DNA from: Verrucomicrobiales bacterium
GTDB taxonomy: Bacteria; Verrucomicrobiota; Verrucomicrobiia; Verrucomicrobiales; DEV007
NCBI GenBank assembly: GCA_029233965.1
Contig: JARGOP010000006.1
Location: 47,165 to 111,164, forward strand
DNA: 64,000 nucleotides
Direction of reading: 5' to 3'
In this document: positions 20,247 to 28,948 of the stretch, in pieces
How positions within the stretch are numbered: position 1 is the stretch's first letter
Layout: each line of letters starts with the position of its first letter
Notes under the pieces: model-generated
What the model saw: the letters and a program-made list of their open reading frames with translations, nothing else
Databases searched by the model: none
Told to the model about the DNA's origin: nothing
Made by a program: the position numbers and the translations under genes

Positions 20247-20403
20247 TTCAGTGGAAAATTTCTGAGAATTCAGACAATCAATCCTGGAAAAAAAAACGCT
20301 TCGGTCGTTGCATAAGTGTTCGACTGTTGATGCCTGAGGCTTAAGGGTCTTCTCTTATCCTTCTGTCTTCGCAAAGACACGTTCCCCGAAAAGAAGATCG
20401 CAC

Positions 20404-21858
20404 ATGGGCGAGATACAAAATGTCATTATTGTTCCGGTGTTGGAATCCGATCTGGGTCTGATCAAGTCAGTGCTGCGTTATTGGGTTCACGAGTGCCCGC
20501 CTCTGGAGACCGGCTCAGAGGCGGTCTCGAAGCTGGATTTGATCTACGTTTTCAGCGGTTCGGAGAACGCGGGCGTGAAGGAGGCAATGGAGGCGATTCT
20601 CGACGAAAGTGAAGTCCGGAAACATTTCAGGAAAGTATTTGTTCATTTCGCGGGGGTTCCCCCTGAACTGGACTACTACCAGAGGAATACCAAAGGCCTG
20701 CCGCCGACCGCGAATGGATTTGCCTCGGGTCCCAATGAGGTCTTCTTCCACATGGCGACTGCTTTCGGGAACAGATATGAGTGCTCATTGTTGATGGAGC
20801 TCGATTGTCTGCCCATCCGGGGAAACTGGGCCGAGCTGCTGCAGGAGGAGATGAAAAAGAATCCTCAGGCCTGGGTGACCGGAAGCTGCTATCAAGGATG
20901 GTCGTGGCTTTCCCCGGGAATCAAAAATCACATCAACGGGAACGCGATTTACCGCTTCAGCGATCCTGATTTTCAAAAGTTCCTGAAAGAGGTTTGGAAA
21001 CCCGGGGTGAAGGAGCTTCAGCAGTGGGGGTATCCTGAACTGGCCTATGACTGCTTTCCTGCGCTTCTTGAGTCACTCTCGCGCGGGCCTCTCGTTCCCG
21101 GCGAATTGAGAGCGAAAGCTTCCATGGCCTTCGGGCGTTTCCATGAGAGCTATTTTGTTCTCAATCTTGGCGGATCCGAAGATGCGCGCTCCGATTACCG
21201 AAGCCTTGAGCTTTTAAAAAAGCAGAACCCGCAAACGATCATGTTTCACGCAGGTTGGTTGATGGACGAATTGCTTGAGCCTGCAGAAATGCTGAGACCG
21301 GAGCAGGGGAAATCTGCAAGCGTTGCTGAAAAGTGTCGTGAAGAGGAATTAACTCATTCGATAAAACACATCTACGCAAGTGAAGGGGTCTGGATATATG
21401 GAAACCGGTTTTCCTTCATGCGGAAAGAATCGGTCATCACATTGCACATCCTTTTGGACAAAAAGAAACTGCACAAAATGACCGTGAGAGTCGAGTCAAA
21501 CGAGAGGATTCCGATGATGGTAAGGAGTTGGAATGAAACGTTTTCGGTGGGGCTTAATTTTTTCAGTGCAATCGGAGCTATCCTCAAATATTGCGGATTG
21601 TTTCGCCTCTTCCATCTAACGGAGGTTCGTAAATATCTTCGGAACAGATTGAGCTGGATTGACTATTTCTCGCGAAATAGTGCCCTGAGTCTCGTGCGTA
21701 TCTCGATTGCACAATTGAGAGGTAGAAAAATTACTTCGGCCGAAAATGAAGTCTCTTTTTCGACAAAGCAGCTCAAAAAGTCGAACGGAGTTATAGTTAC
21801 CCTCTCATGTGACGGAGCATTAGTGGAAGGAACAATTCATGTACGGGTCGAAAACTGA
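20404..21858 (+). CDS. Putative glycosyltransferase-like protein
   Basis: A 484-residue protein without signal peptide. The first 270 residues have a GT-A-like look: strand NVIIVPVLESD, strand LDLIYVFSGS, an acidic motif LLMELDCLPIRGNW (near residue 132) at a DxD-like position, then WVTGSCYQGWSWLSPG and HINGNAIYRF. The last 150 residues are less typical, richer in Lys and Arg, and encoded by more AT-rich DNA (about 21330-21850). Its stop overlaps the start of a Wzm-like remnant by 20 bases. It was probably the last intact gene of a surface-polysaccharide cluster and may be of foreign origin. Enzyme activity is inferred, not shown. Confidence 0.5.
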   Translation: MGEIQNVIIVPVLESDLGLIKSVLRYWVHECPPLETGSEAVSKLDLIYVFSGSENAGVKEAMEAILDESEVRKHFRKVFVHFAGVPPELDYYQRNTKGLPPTANGFASGPNEVFFHMATAFGNRYECSLLMELDCLPIRGNWAELLQEEMKKNPQAWVTGSCYQGWSWLSPGIKNHINGNAIYRFSDPDFQKFLKEVWKPGVKELQQWGYPELAYDCFPALLESLSRGPLVPGELRAKASMAFGRFHESYFVLNLGGSEDARSDYRSLELLKKQNPQTIMFHAGWLMDELLEPAEMLRPEQGKSASVAEKCREEELTHSIKHIYASEGVWIYGNRFSFMRKESVITLHILLDKKKLHKMTVRVESNERIPMMVRSWNETFSVGLNFFSAIGAILKYCGLFRLFHLTEVRKYLRNRLSWIDYFSRNSALSLVRISIAQLRGRKITSAENEVSFSTKQLKKSNGVIVTLSCDGALVEGTIHVRVEN

Positions 21859-22042
21859 GAATACAGGATTCAGCTCGCTCGTCACTTCTGCAAACCGGGA
21901 GCTTGTTGAGTCTGTCCAGCGTATCCCCGTTGCGTGGCTCCTTGCGGTTCTCTCGATCAAGCATCGGTATGAACGGTCTCTTTTGGGACCTTTTTGGATC
22001 ACTTTTTCCCAGGCAGTCTACATCGTCGTTATCGCCTTTGGC
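21839..22042 (+). pseudogene. N-terminal remnant of an O-antigen ABC permease (Wzm-like)
   Basis: From the ATG at 21839 the frame encodes about 68 residues that match the start of polysaccharide-export permeases: LLAVLSIKHRYERSLLGPFW (the conserved R-Y-x-R-S-x-LGPFW box) and SQAVYIVVIAFGS, the first membrane helix. After FGS the homology stops abruptly and the frame runs on with non-family residues to 22252. Five further helices expected of Wzm are missing. The start overlaps the preceding glycosyltransferase-like gene. Confidence 0.7.
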
Positions 22043-22485
22043 TCCGAAAAGCGGGGCCACTTCACGGTATTCAGGAAGATGGAAACGGCTACGAAAACAT
22101 TCAGATCCTTTCCCGTTTGCTGGGTTATCCCAGGTCTGAGCTCGCTTCCATCGCCGAAGACGTCGTTTCGTTCTGTGATCTCGGAAGCGCTCTTGACCGT
22201 CCCGTTCGTACCTATTCAAACGGCATGCGCTTGCGACTCTGTTTTGGAGTGATTACGGCCTGGCCTGCTGACATCCTGCTGGTCGATGAGGTGATCGGGG
22301 TGGGAGACAACGATTTTAAGCAACGCGCGATCGAGCGGATGAAAGACTTTATTTTTCGTTCAGGGATCCTGATTCTCGCCTCCCATGATCAGGGCATTCT
22401 CAGTTCCTTTTGTAAGGAATCCATTCTGCTGGATAAGGGGGAAATCGTTGAACGCACCGTCCTCAAGGACCCGGATCCCGGCTAA
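22043..22485 (+). pseudogene. C-terminal remnant of a polysaccharide-export ATPase (Wzt-like)
   Basis: In a different frame from the Wzm piece, this stretch encodes the second half of a Wzt/TagH-type ATPase: GNGYENIQILSRLLGYP, RTYSNGMRLRLCFGV (signature), ADILLVDEVIGVGD (Walker B) and ILASHDQGIL (H-loop). Walker A and the whole first half are absent. An ATG at 21994 opens this frame, but its first 20 or so residues are out-of-phase permease DNA. The piece cannot bind ATP normally. Its last four bases overlap the stop of trpF on the other strand. Confidence 0.75.
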
Positions 22486-23141
22486 ACCGCTGCCGCTTCG
22501 ATAAACGCCCGCACCAACTCCAGGTCTTTGACACCGGGAGAACTTTCCACACCACTGGCGACATCAACGCCTGCGGGGCGGACCTGGCGAATCGCTTCAG
22601 TGACGTTCCCGGGCTTCAGTCCGCCCGCCAGAATGATTTGGCGGTCAGGCCATTTTTCAACTGCTTCGGCGCCGAGAGACCAATCCATCGTTTCTCCGCT
22701 GCCTCCGTATTCGGTCGGCGCGTAGGCGTCGAGGAGGAGGGTGATGGACTCATAGTCGGCAGCGGTTTCGAGCGTGGCCCGGTCTTTTACCCCCATCGCT
22801 TTGAAAACGGGTAAACCCTGTTTGGTCAGTGACCTGACCCTGTCAGCTGTCTCGTCTCCATGGAGTTGAATGAAATCGATTCCTCCGGACTCATAGATGG
22901 CGATGAGTTCATCATCGGTCGCGTTCACCGTCACGGCGACGCGCGGGACCGTGCCGGCGAGGTCGAGAAGCCAGGGAAGAGCCGCCTCGAGGGCCACGTA
23001 GCGCTTTGATTTCGGCCAGAAATTAATCCCGAGGGCATCAGCGCCGGCTTCAACAATCGCGGATGCCTGAGCACCGGTGGTGATTCCGCAAATTTTGACT
23101 GCACTTCGCCCGGGGGTTGTCGGGAAAAGGCGGTCGTTCAT
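22482..23141 (-). CDS. trpF: Phosphoribosylanthranilate isomerase
   Basis: Third step of tryptophan synthesis, converting N-(5-phosphoribosyl)anthranilate to CdRP. The 219-residue TIM barrel carries VKICGITTGAQA (catalytic Cys, near residue 18), INFWPKSKRYV, FIQLHGDE, LLLDAY (catalytic Asp), LAGGLKPGNV and the final phosphate-site segment GVDVASGVESSPGVKD. No other trp gene is nearby. The class V aminotransferase lies eight bases upstream on the same strand, so the two may be cotranscribed. Confidence 0.97.
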   Translation of the reverse strand: MNDRLFPTTPGRSAVKICGITTGAQASAIVEAGADALGINFWPKSKRYVALEAALPWLLDLAGTVPRVAVTVNATDDELIAIYESGGIDFIQLHGDETADRVRSLTKQGLPVFKAMGVKDRATLETAADYESITLLLDAYAPTEYGGSGETMDWSLGAEAVEKWPDRQIILAGGLKPGNVTEAIRQVRPAGVDVASGVESSPGVKDLELVRAFIEAAAV

Positions 23142-23149
23142 GAGGAAAC

Positions 23150-24229
23150 CTAAAGCTTTGCAAGCGAATCGTCGAGGGCAGTGAGGAGGTTCCCGATTGT
23201 CTCTTCAGTCTCGTCGCCCATGTTGGAAAGACGGAAGGTCGTGCCTTTGATTTTACCGTAGCCACCATCGATCGCCAGAGAATGCTCTTCACGCATGATC
23301 TGCCCGAGCTTCGCGACATCGATGCCCTTGTTATTCGCGAGGCAGGTCAGCGACTTGGAACGGAAACCTTCCGGAGCGAAGAACTCGAAGCCGTTCGCGC
23401 GAACCCAGTCGTGAACCATGTCGTTGAGTTTTTCGTGTCGGGCGAAGCGATTTTCGACGCCTTCCTCGAAGATGACATCGAGCTGATGGCGCAAACCGTA
23501 GATCGTCGCGATGCAGGGCGTGCTCGGCGTCATCGACTTTTCCTGATTCTTCCTGAACTCGATGAAGTCGAAATAGTAGCCACGATCTTCCATCGCCGCA
23601 GCACGCTCGAACGCGGCTTCGGAAACACTGAAAATAGCGAGTCCCGGAGGGAGTGCGAAGGCCTTTTGACTGCCCGTGAGAAGCACATCGATCCCGAGCT
23701 TGTCGAACTCGATCGGAACGACGGTGAAGCTGGAGACCGTATCCGTCACGAGAAGAACATCGTCGTATTTGTTCACGACGGCTGCCACTTCGGCGAGTGG
23801 GTTCATAACCCCGGTGGAGGTTTCGTTGTGAATGAAAGTGACGACGTCGAATTCACCGGTCGCGAGCTTCGCATCGATATCTGCCGGATCAATCGGTGTG
23901 CCCCATTCATACTGAAGAGCTTCCGCATTTTTCCCGCAACGGGCGGCAACGTCGACCCATTTGTCGGAGAAGGCGCCGGAACAACAACAGAGAACCTTCT
24001 TGTTCACGAGGTTGCGGATCGCACCCTCCATGACGCCCCAGGCGGACGAGGTCGAGAGGAAAACCGGCTGCGTCGTGCCCATGAGGGACTGGAGGCGCGG
24101 GTGGATGTCGTCGTAAAGACGGACGAAGTCCTTGCTGCGGTGCCCGATCATAGGGGCAGCCATCGCTTCGTAGGTGCCTGGTGAGACCTCAACGGGTCCC
24201 GGAATGTGGAGTCTGATGTGATCGCTCAT
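23150..24229 (-). CDS. Class V PLP aminotransferase (alanine-glyoxylate/serine type)
   Basis: A fold-type I PLP enzyme of 359 residues. It starts HIRLHIPGPVEVSPGTYEAM, then MIGHRSKDFVRLYDDI, STSSAWGVMEGAIRNLV, FIHNETSTGVMNP and VTDTVSSF with the PLP-ring Asp. The Schiff-base lysine is in LLTGSQKAFALPPGLA (near residue 196), and the C-terminus holds KGTTFRLSNMG with the carboxylate Arg. Members act on alanine, serine, glyoxylate or 3-phosphohydroxypyruvate. In organisms without classical SerC such enzymes can serve in serine synthesis, but nothing nearby decides the substrate. Confidence 0.9.
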   Translation of the reverse strand: MSDHIRLHIPGPVEVSPGTYEAMAAPMIGHRSKDFVRLYDDIHPRLQSLMGTTQPVFLSTSSAWGVMEGAIRNLVNKKVLCCCSGAFSDKWVDVAARCGKNAEALQYEWGTPIDPADIDAKLATGEFDVVTFIHNETSTGVMNPLAEVAAVVNKYDDVLLVTDTVSSFTVVPIEFDKLGIDVLLTGSQKAFALPPGLAIFSVSEAAFERAAAMEDRGYYFDFIEFRKNQEKSMTPSTPCIATIYGLRHQLDVIFEEGVENRFARHEKLNDMVHDWVRANGFEFFAPEGFRSKSLTCLANNKGIDVAKLGQIMREEHSLAIDGGYGKIKGTTFRLSNMGDETEETIGNLLTALDDSLAKL

Positions 24230-24292
24230 GTTTTGCGCAATAAGAACGCCGATCCGGAAATCACAAATCGAAATTCGTGTCGGCGCTGGAGG

Positions 24293-24745
24293 TTACGATG
24301 TGGATGGCTCTGTTGGCACTGGCAATTCGAGTGGTCGCTTTCCCGCTTTCTCCCGAATCCAGTTGACCGCGCGGTTCAGGGGTCCGAGTCGGATCAGCCA
24401 AATCTCAAAACGCCGTTTGCCGGGAAAATTCATCAGCAGGAGCCCGATGAGGATGGTGAGGACGCCCTGACCCGGTGTCAGAAGCATGAGAATCCCCCCG
24501 AGAAGGAGGATGCCCCCGAAGAAGTTTTTCAGGATGAGAAAGAGGACACGGAGAACGGGATGACCTTCGCGAATCGCTTCCGCGCTCGCACTGTCCTCAA
24601 GGAAGTAGTCGTGGGGCATGCGCCGGATAATGATCGGCACGACGATAGCACTCACGATGAGCGTGAGGAGAGAAAGAGAACCTACCCAGGCGAGCAGGGT
24701 TTCGTTCTCCCCGGTCCAGTTCCAAATGTCAGTAATCCACTCCAT
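24293..24745 (-). CDS. PGPGW-type transmembrane protein
   Basis: A roughly 150-residue membrane protein. One N-terminal helix (LAWVGSLSLLTLIVSAIVVPIII) is followed by a soluble linker. Two more helices flank the family core LLTPGQGVLTILIGLLLMNFPGKR, which matches the PGPGW domain with Q in place of the usual second P. I prefer the ATG at 24745; a TTG at 24781 would overlap the nuoC stop and add 12 residues. Function unknown. It follows nuoC closely, but PGPGW proteins are not known respiratory subunits. Confidence 0.8.
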   Translation of the reverse strand: MEWITDIWNWTGENETLLAWVGSLSLLTLIVSAIVVPIIIRRMPHDYFLEDSASAEAIREGHPVLRVLFLILKNFFGGILLLGGILMLLTPGQGVLTILIGLLLMNFPGKRRFEIWLIRLGPLNRAVNWIREKAGKRPLELPVPTEPSTS

Positions 24746-24777
24746 CGCGGGAAGCGTCCCGCCTGTAAGAAGTGTAA

Positions 24778-25347
24778 TCAATCGATTTCCCGCGAACGGG
24801 GTTCACGATGAACGGTGCTTGCGGAAGTCGGAGAGGTCACGAAAGGTCCACCTTCGAGAGGGGCCTTGTCGGTGAAGGCGACATCAGGCATTTCGCTGGG
24901 ACGTCCCGCGAGCGGGAAATCTTTGCGGAGCGGAAAGTAAGGGTAGCCCTCCCACATGAGAATGCGGCGATGGTCGGCGAGGCCGTTGAATTCGATGCCC
25001 ATCATGTCGTAGATCTCCCGTTCGTGCCAGCCGGCAGTCGGCCAGATGTCGGAGACGGAGTCTGCCTTGGAGTCCTCGGCGAGGTCGTATTTGATGCGGA
25101 GGTGATGATTGGCCCCGTTCGCCATTGTGTAAAGCTCGTAGACCATGGTCCAGCGCGGCTCGATGCCGAAGTTATCGAGGCTGCTGATGTCGATGAGATA
25201 ATCAAAGGCGAGTTCGTCGCAGCAGTATTTCAGGATCTCCTTCGCTTTTGCCTGATCGACAAGGAGCGTCTGCTCGCCGCGGAACTCGACGACTTCTACA
25301 ATCGACTCACCGAAGCGGTCCTGAAGGGTGGAAAGGATGCTGATCAT
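24778..25347 (-). CDS. nuoC: NADH-quinone oxidoreductase subunit C
   Basis: Peripheral-arm subunit of complex I that contacts NuoB and NuoD. The ATG at 25347 follows the nuoB stop almost at once and gives 189 residues starting MISILSTLQDRFGE. The upstream open frame inside nuoB is not coding. Family marks are YLIDISSLDNFG, and the signature GWHEREIYDMMGIEFNG followed by DHRRILMWEGYPYFPLRKDFP (read in parts). A C-terminal tail of about 35 residues (after AGRPSEMPDVAF) is variable. No NuoD fusion is present. Confidence 0.96.
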   Translation of the reverse strand: MISILSTLQDRFGESIVEVVEFRGEQTLLVDQAKAKEILKYCCDELAFDYLIDISSLDNFGIEPRWTMVYELYTMANGANHHLRIKYDLAEDSKADSVSDIWPTAGWHEREIYDMMGIEFNGLADHRRILMWEGYPYFPLRKDFPLAGRPSEMPDVAFTDKAPLEGGPFVTSPTSASTVHREPRSREID

Positions 25348-25348
25348 C

Positions 25349-25891
25349 TCAGGCGGTCTTTTCGGATTTGTATTCCTCTTTCGATTGGAAATGCTCTTTC
25401 GCTGACTCGGACTTGCCAATTTTGTCCTGAAGCTTCATGAGGCCTTCGATGAGCGCTTCGGGGCGGGGAGGGCATCCGGAGACGTAAACGTCGACAGGAA
25501 TGAGATTATCGATTCCCTGCAGCACCGCGTAGCTGCGGTACATGCCGCCGGAGGACGCGCAGGCACCCATCGCGATACACCACTTCGGCTCAGGCATCTG
25601 GTCCCAGACGCGCTTCACGGCGAGGGCCATTTTGTAAGTGACGGTGCCGGCGACGATCATGACGTCGGACTGGCGGGGGGAAAAGCGCATCACCTCAGCG
25701 CCGAAACGGGCGATGTCGAAGCGGGAGGAGGCGGACCCCATCAGCTCAATCGCACAGCAGGCGAGCCCCATGGGCATCGGCCAGAGCGAGTTTTTCCGCA
25801 TCCAGTTGATGGCGGCATCGGCCTGGGTGAAAATGATATTCCCTTCGACCTTGGAGTCGTAGGCGGCGTGCTGTTCAATAGCTTCAGGCAT
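25349..25891 (-). CDS. nuoB: NADH-quinone oxidoreductase subunit B
   Basis: Carries the N2 Fe-S cluster next to the quinone site of complex I. The 180 residues include all four cluster ligands: [11 protein letters not shown] (two adjacent Cys), [12 protein letters not shown] and [15 protein letters not shown]. Start [17 protein letters not shown] is typical. nuoB and nuoC are adjacent, but neither nuoA upstream nor nuoD downstream is present in the window, so the complex I genes are split. The C-terminal Lys/Glu tail is species specific. Confidence 0.97.
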   Translation of the reverse strand: MPEAIEQHAAYDSKVEGNIIFTQADAAINWMRKNSLWPMPMGLACCAIELMGSASSRFDIARFGAEVMRFSPRQSDVMIVAGTVTYKMALAVKRVWDQMPEPKWCIAMGACASSGGMYRSYAVLQGIDNLIPVDVYVSGCPPRPEALIEGLMKLQDKIGKSESAKEHFQSKEEYKSEKTA

Positions 25892-26121
25892 CGGTTCGTC
25901 TGCTTATTTAGCAGATGTTACGACTGCCACCCCCCTGAGCAACCCGTTTGTGAAAAATTTCATCGAAGGTGGAAGCCTCTGTTGACGGTGCGGATCGTGC
26001 GTTCTTTCCCGTGAGACGGGAAAAAGGAAGGGTTCTCAACGATTTCGCAGTATAATCTCATCTGGCGTGTTTTGCCTGCTGATGAAATTCACTATATCGG
26101 CAACCTGTCGGAAGCGTGGCC

Positions 26122-27390
26122 TCAGAGGGGGCGGTGACCGGGAGTTTCGGTCGGAATCTGTGCCATTTTCCGGGGTGCTCCCGGCAGGGCGATGGTGATG
26201 CAGACGGCCGCGATGATAAATCCTGCGCTGGTCCAGAGACAGCCGGGAAGGCCTGCCCACAAGTAGACGACCCCGGATAGCAGGGTCCCGACGAGTCGGC
26301 CGCACGCATTGGCCATGTAGTAAAACCCGACGTTGAGAGCCACTTTATCCGAGTCAGTATAAGCGAGAATGAGGTAGGAATGGACCGAGGAGTTGACGGC
26401 AAAAATAATCCCGAATAAGGCGAGCCCGGCGAAGATCACGACGGTGGTGTGAAATTCGAATTCAACCGCGAAGGCCATGCCTGCCGTGACGAGGGCGAGG
26501 GCGATTCCCCAGCCCAGCGCAGCTTTGGCTCCCGACTCGATCTCGGCACCGGCTTTCCTTCGAATCAGGGCCGGGGCCGATGCTTGCACGAGCCCGTAGC
26601 CGACGACCCACGCAGCCATGAACGCGCCGATCTTCCAGAATGACCACCCCAGCCCTTCGGCGAGAAAGATCGGCAGTGCAACCACGAACCAAAGGTCACG
26701 TGAGCCGAAGAGGAAAAAGCGGGCCGCCGAGAGCAGGTTGATCTCCCTCGATTTCGCAAACAACTTCGAGAATTTCACTTTCTCTTTCGAGCGCCCCAGA
26801 TCGCCTTTGAGGAGAATCAGCGCGAAGACGAGGATGAGGAACAGTGCTCCGGCCATCGACCAAAGTGCCGGAGCGAAACCGATCCAGGTCAGCAGAAGTG
26901 CCCCGAAGAAGAATCCGACGCCCTTCAGTGCGTTTTTCGACCCGGTAAGAATGGCGACGAGTTTGAAGAGCAACCGCTCGGAATGCGATGATTCCCCGGT
27001 TGAGGGGACGAGTAATTTGACGGAGCTCTTCGAACTCATCTTGGTCAGATCCTTGGCAATGCCTGAAAGCGCCTGGGAGATCATGACGTAGGAAACCGAG
27101 AGGAGGGTCGTCCAGGCGGGATCCAAAAACGACAGCATGGAAAGGGCACCTATCTGAATGGTAAGCCCGGCAAAGAGAGTGGCCTTCAATCCGACCCGCG
27201 ATCCGATCCATCCACCGAAGAGATTGGTCAGGATTCCGCAGAATTCGTAGAGAAGGAAGAGGAATGCGATCTGCACCGGCGAATAGCCCAGCCCGTGAAA
27301 ATGCAGGAGCACGAGCATGCGCAGAGCGCCATCAGTGATCGTGAATCCCCAGTAGGCAGCGGTGACGAGAACGTAGTCGCGCGAGTTCAT
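26122..27390 (-). CDS. arsJ: ArsJ-type MFS exporter of organoarsenical (1-arseno-3-phosphoglycerate)
   Basis: A 422-residue MFS protein with about 12 helices. The ATG at 27390 gives the family start MNSRDYVLVTAAYWGFTITDG; the longer frame upstream overlaps the GAPDH gene and lacks a helix. Typical ArsJ sequence includes GYSPVQIAFLFLLYEFCG, GIAKDLTKMSSKSSVKLL and GSKNALKGVGFF. Placement 20 bases after a GAPDH gene inside an arsR-arsC operon is diagnostic of the known pathway: GAPDH makes unstable 1-arseno-3-phosphoglycerate from arsenate, and ArsJ expels it so that arsenate is released outside. Confidence 0.93.
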   Translation of the reverse strand: MNSRDYVLVTAAYWGFTITDGALRMLVLLHFHGLGYSPVQIAFLFLLYEFCGILTNLFGGWIGSRVGLKATLFAGLTIQIGALSMLSFLDPAWTTLLSVSYVMISQALSGIAKDLTKMSSKSSVKLLVPSTGESSHSERLLFKLVAILTGSKNALKGVGFFFGALLLTWIGFAPALWSMAGALFLILVFALILLKGDLGRSKEKVKFSKLFAKSREINLLSAARFFLFGSRDLWFVVALPIFLAEGLGWSFWKIGAFMAAWVVGYGLVQASAPALIRRKAGAEIESGAKAALGWGIALALVTAGMAFAVEFEFHTTVVIFAGLALFGIIFAVNSSVHSYLILAYTDSDKVALNVGFYYMANACGRLVGTLLSGVVYLWAGLPGCLWTSAGFIIAAVCITIALPGAPRKMAQIPTETPGHRPL

Positions 27391-27410
27391 TTTTCTCGGA
27401 TGTGTCGCGG

Positions 27411-28421
27411 TCAGGAGAGACTGCGGGCCACTTTCGCGACCAGTTCCATGAGTCGGTTGGCGTATCCCCATTCGTTGTCATACCAGACGAGGATTTTCAC
27501 CTGGGTGTTGTCAACGACCATCGTCGAGAGCCCATCAACGATGCCGGAGCGGGGGTCGTTCACGTAGTCGGTTGAGACAAGGGGGCGCTCTTCAACGCCG
27601 AGGATTCCGGAAAGCTCCCTCTCGGCGGCGTCCTTGAGTTTTGCATTAATTTCCTCGACGGTGGTGCTGCGCTTCAACTCAAAGACACAATCAGTGAGGG
27701 AGGCGTTGAGCAGCGGAACACGCACGGCAATTCCGTTGAGTTTTCCCTTCAGGTCGGGGTAGATCATCGTGATTGCCGTGGCGGATCCGGTGGTCGTGGG
27801 AATCAGGGAATTGAGGGCGGACCTGGCGCGCCGGAAGTCTTTGTGCGGGGCATCAACGACCACCTGCGTATTGGTCACATCGTGGATTGTCGTGATGAGC
27901 CCATGCTCGATTCCAATCTGCTCGTGGATGACTTTCACGACCGGGGCGATGCAGTTCGTGGTGCAGGATGCCGCCGTGAGGAGATGATGTTCTGCCGGAT
28001 CGTAGAGATGGTCGTTGCATCCCATGACGAGGTTGAGCGCCCCCTCTTTGACCGGGGCGGCAACCACTACTTTTCTGGCTCCATTGTCGAAGTGGGGTTG
28101 GATTGTTTCCGGAGTTCGGAATTTCCCCGAGCTTTCCACGACGAGATCGACCCCGAGACCGCTCCAGTCGATCTTTGCCGGATCATTGTGGTTGCTGAAA
28201 CTGACGCGTTTGCCCTCCACGTTGAAATGGTGTTTCCCTGCTTCAATATCGCGATGCCAGCGTCCGTGCACCGTGTCAAATTCGAGAAGGTGCGCCGCGA
28301 GCGCGGCTCCGCCTGATGCTTCATTTACGTGGACGATCTCGTAGTCGTCGCGGTCCCAGGCGGCCCGGAATCCGAGACGTCCGATTCTGCCAAAGCCATT
28401 GATGCCGATTCGTATGCTCAT
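27411..28421 (-). CDS. Glyceraldehyde-3-phosphate dehydrogenase of the arsenic operon
   Basis: A 336-residue phosphorylating GAPDH with an NAD-binding start ([18 protein letters not shown]), catalytic Cys in [13 protein letters not shown] (near residue 152), the His partner in the [11 protein letters not shown] region, and the C-terminal [16 protein letters not shown]. In this operon it probably accepts arsenate in place of phosphate, making the substrate of ArsJ. Some residues differ from housekeeping GAPDH (for example [12 protein letters not shown]-like sequence near residue 32), as is usual in the ars-linked clade. It lies between arsC (54 bases upstream) and arsJ. Confidence 0.93.
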   Translation of the reverse strand: MSIRIGINGFGRIGRLGFRAAWDRDDYEIVHVNEASGGAALAAHLLEFDTVHGRWHRDIEAGKHHFNVEGKRVSFSNHNDPAKIDWSGLGVDLVVESSGKFRTPETIQPHFDNGARKVVVAAPVKEGALNLVMGCNDHLYDPAEHHLLTAASCTTNCIAPVVKVIHEQIGIEHGLITTIHDVTNTQVVVDAPHKDFRRARSALNSLIPTTTGSATAITMIYPDLKGKLNGIAVRVPLLNASLTDCVFELKRSTTVEEINAKLKDAAERELSGILGVEERPLVSTDYVNDPRSGIVDGLSTMVVDNTQVKILVWYDNEWGYANRLMELVAKVARSLS

Positions 28422-28475
28422 TCGTGATGGGTTCTAAGGGTGGGAGTGGCAGGTGGTGCTGCGCAGGGAGAGATA

Positions 28476-28916
28476 TCACGCTGCGCTGGTGTCCAGGGCG
28501 GCGACAAATTCGCGGATTTTTTCGTCGATCAGATTTCGCACTTCGCGAAATGCTTCGACTTCAGAGCCAAGTTCCTCCGCAAGAGCGTGCGGAGCCGGAA
28601 TCCTCCATTGGTGGGAATGGGTCGCGAAGGGAAAAATCCGCGGACAATCAGTTTCCGATTCGGAACAGAGAAAGATCGCATGATGAATGACTTCGCGGCC
28701 AAGAAACTCTTTCGTCGACTTACTTCGCTTGTGGCTGATGTCGATACCGATCTCATTCATCGCCCTGATCGTGCCGACCGCGAGGGGGCGGGGATCCAAT
28801 CCGGCACTGAAGACGCGGAAGTGGAGATCTCCCTTGGCAAGGAGGAGCGCTTCGGCCATCTGGCTTCGCGCAGAGTTGTGATTGCAGAGAAAGAGGACGT
28901 TTTGATCGTGTTGCAT
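28476..28916 (-). CDS. arsC: Arsenate reductase, thioredoxin-coupled ArsC (LMW phosphatase fold)
   Basis: The ATG at 28916 gives 146 residues starting MQHDQNVLFLCNHNSARSQM. The P-loop C-x5-R (CNHNSAR, about residues 11-17) is followed near residue 80 by two cysteines seven apart in FLCSESETDCPRIF. These are the Cys-Cys relay of the Staphylococcus-type reductase, which distinguishes it from a plain tyrosine phosphatase. It reduces arsenate to arsenite. It lies 32 bases after arsR. No arsenite efflux gene (arsB or acr3) is present in the operon. Confidence 0.9.
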   Translation of the reverse strand: MQHDQNVLFLCNHNSARSQMAEALLLAKGDLHFRVFSAGLDPRPLAVGTIRAMNEIGIDISHKRSKSTKEFLGREVIHHAIFLCSESETDCPRIFPFATHSHQWRIPAPHALAEELGSEVEAFREVRNLIDEKIREFVAALDTSAA

Positions 28917-28948
28917 TTTGTTTCGGGTCGGATGGTTGGATGCCGCGA

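Noticed and set aside
26005-26023. Hairpin TTTCCCGT-GAG-ACGGGAAA as an arsJ terminator
   Set aside because: On the minus strand no T-run follows the stem, so it is not a convincing intrinsic terminator.
26051-26056. TATAAT as a promoter in the nuoB-arsJ gap
   Set aside because: No plus-strand gene starts after it, and the orientation does not fit nuoB.
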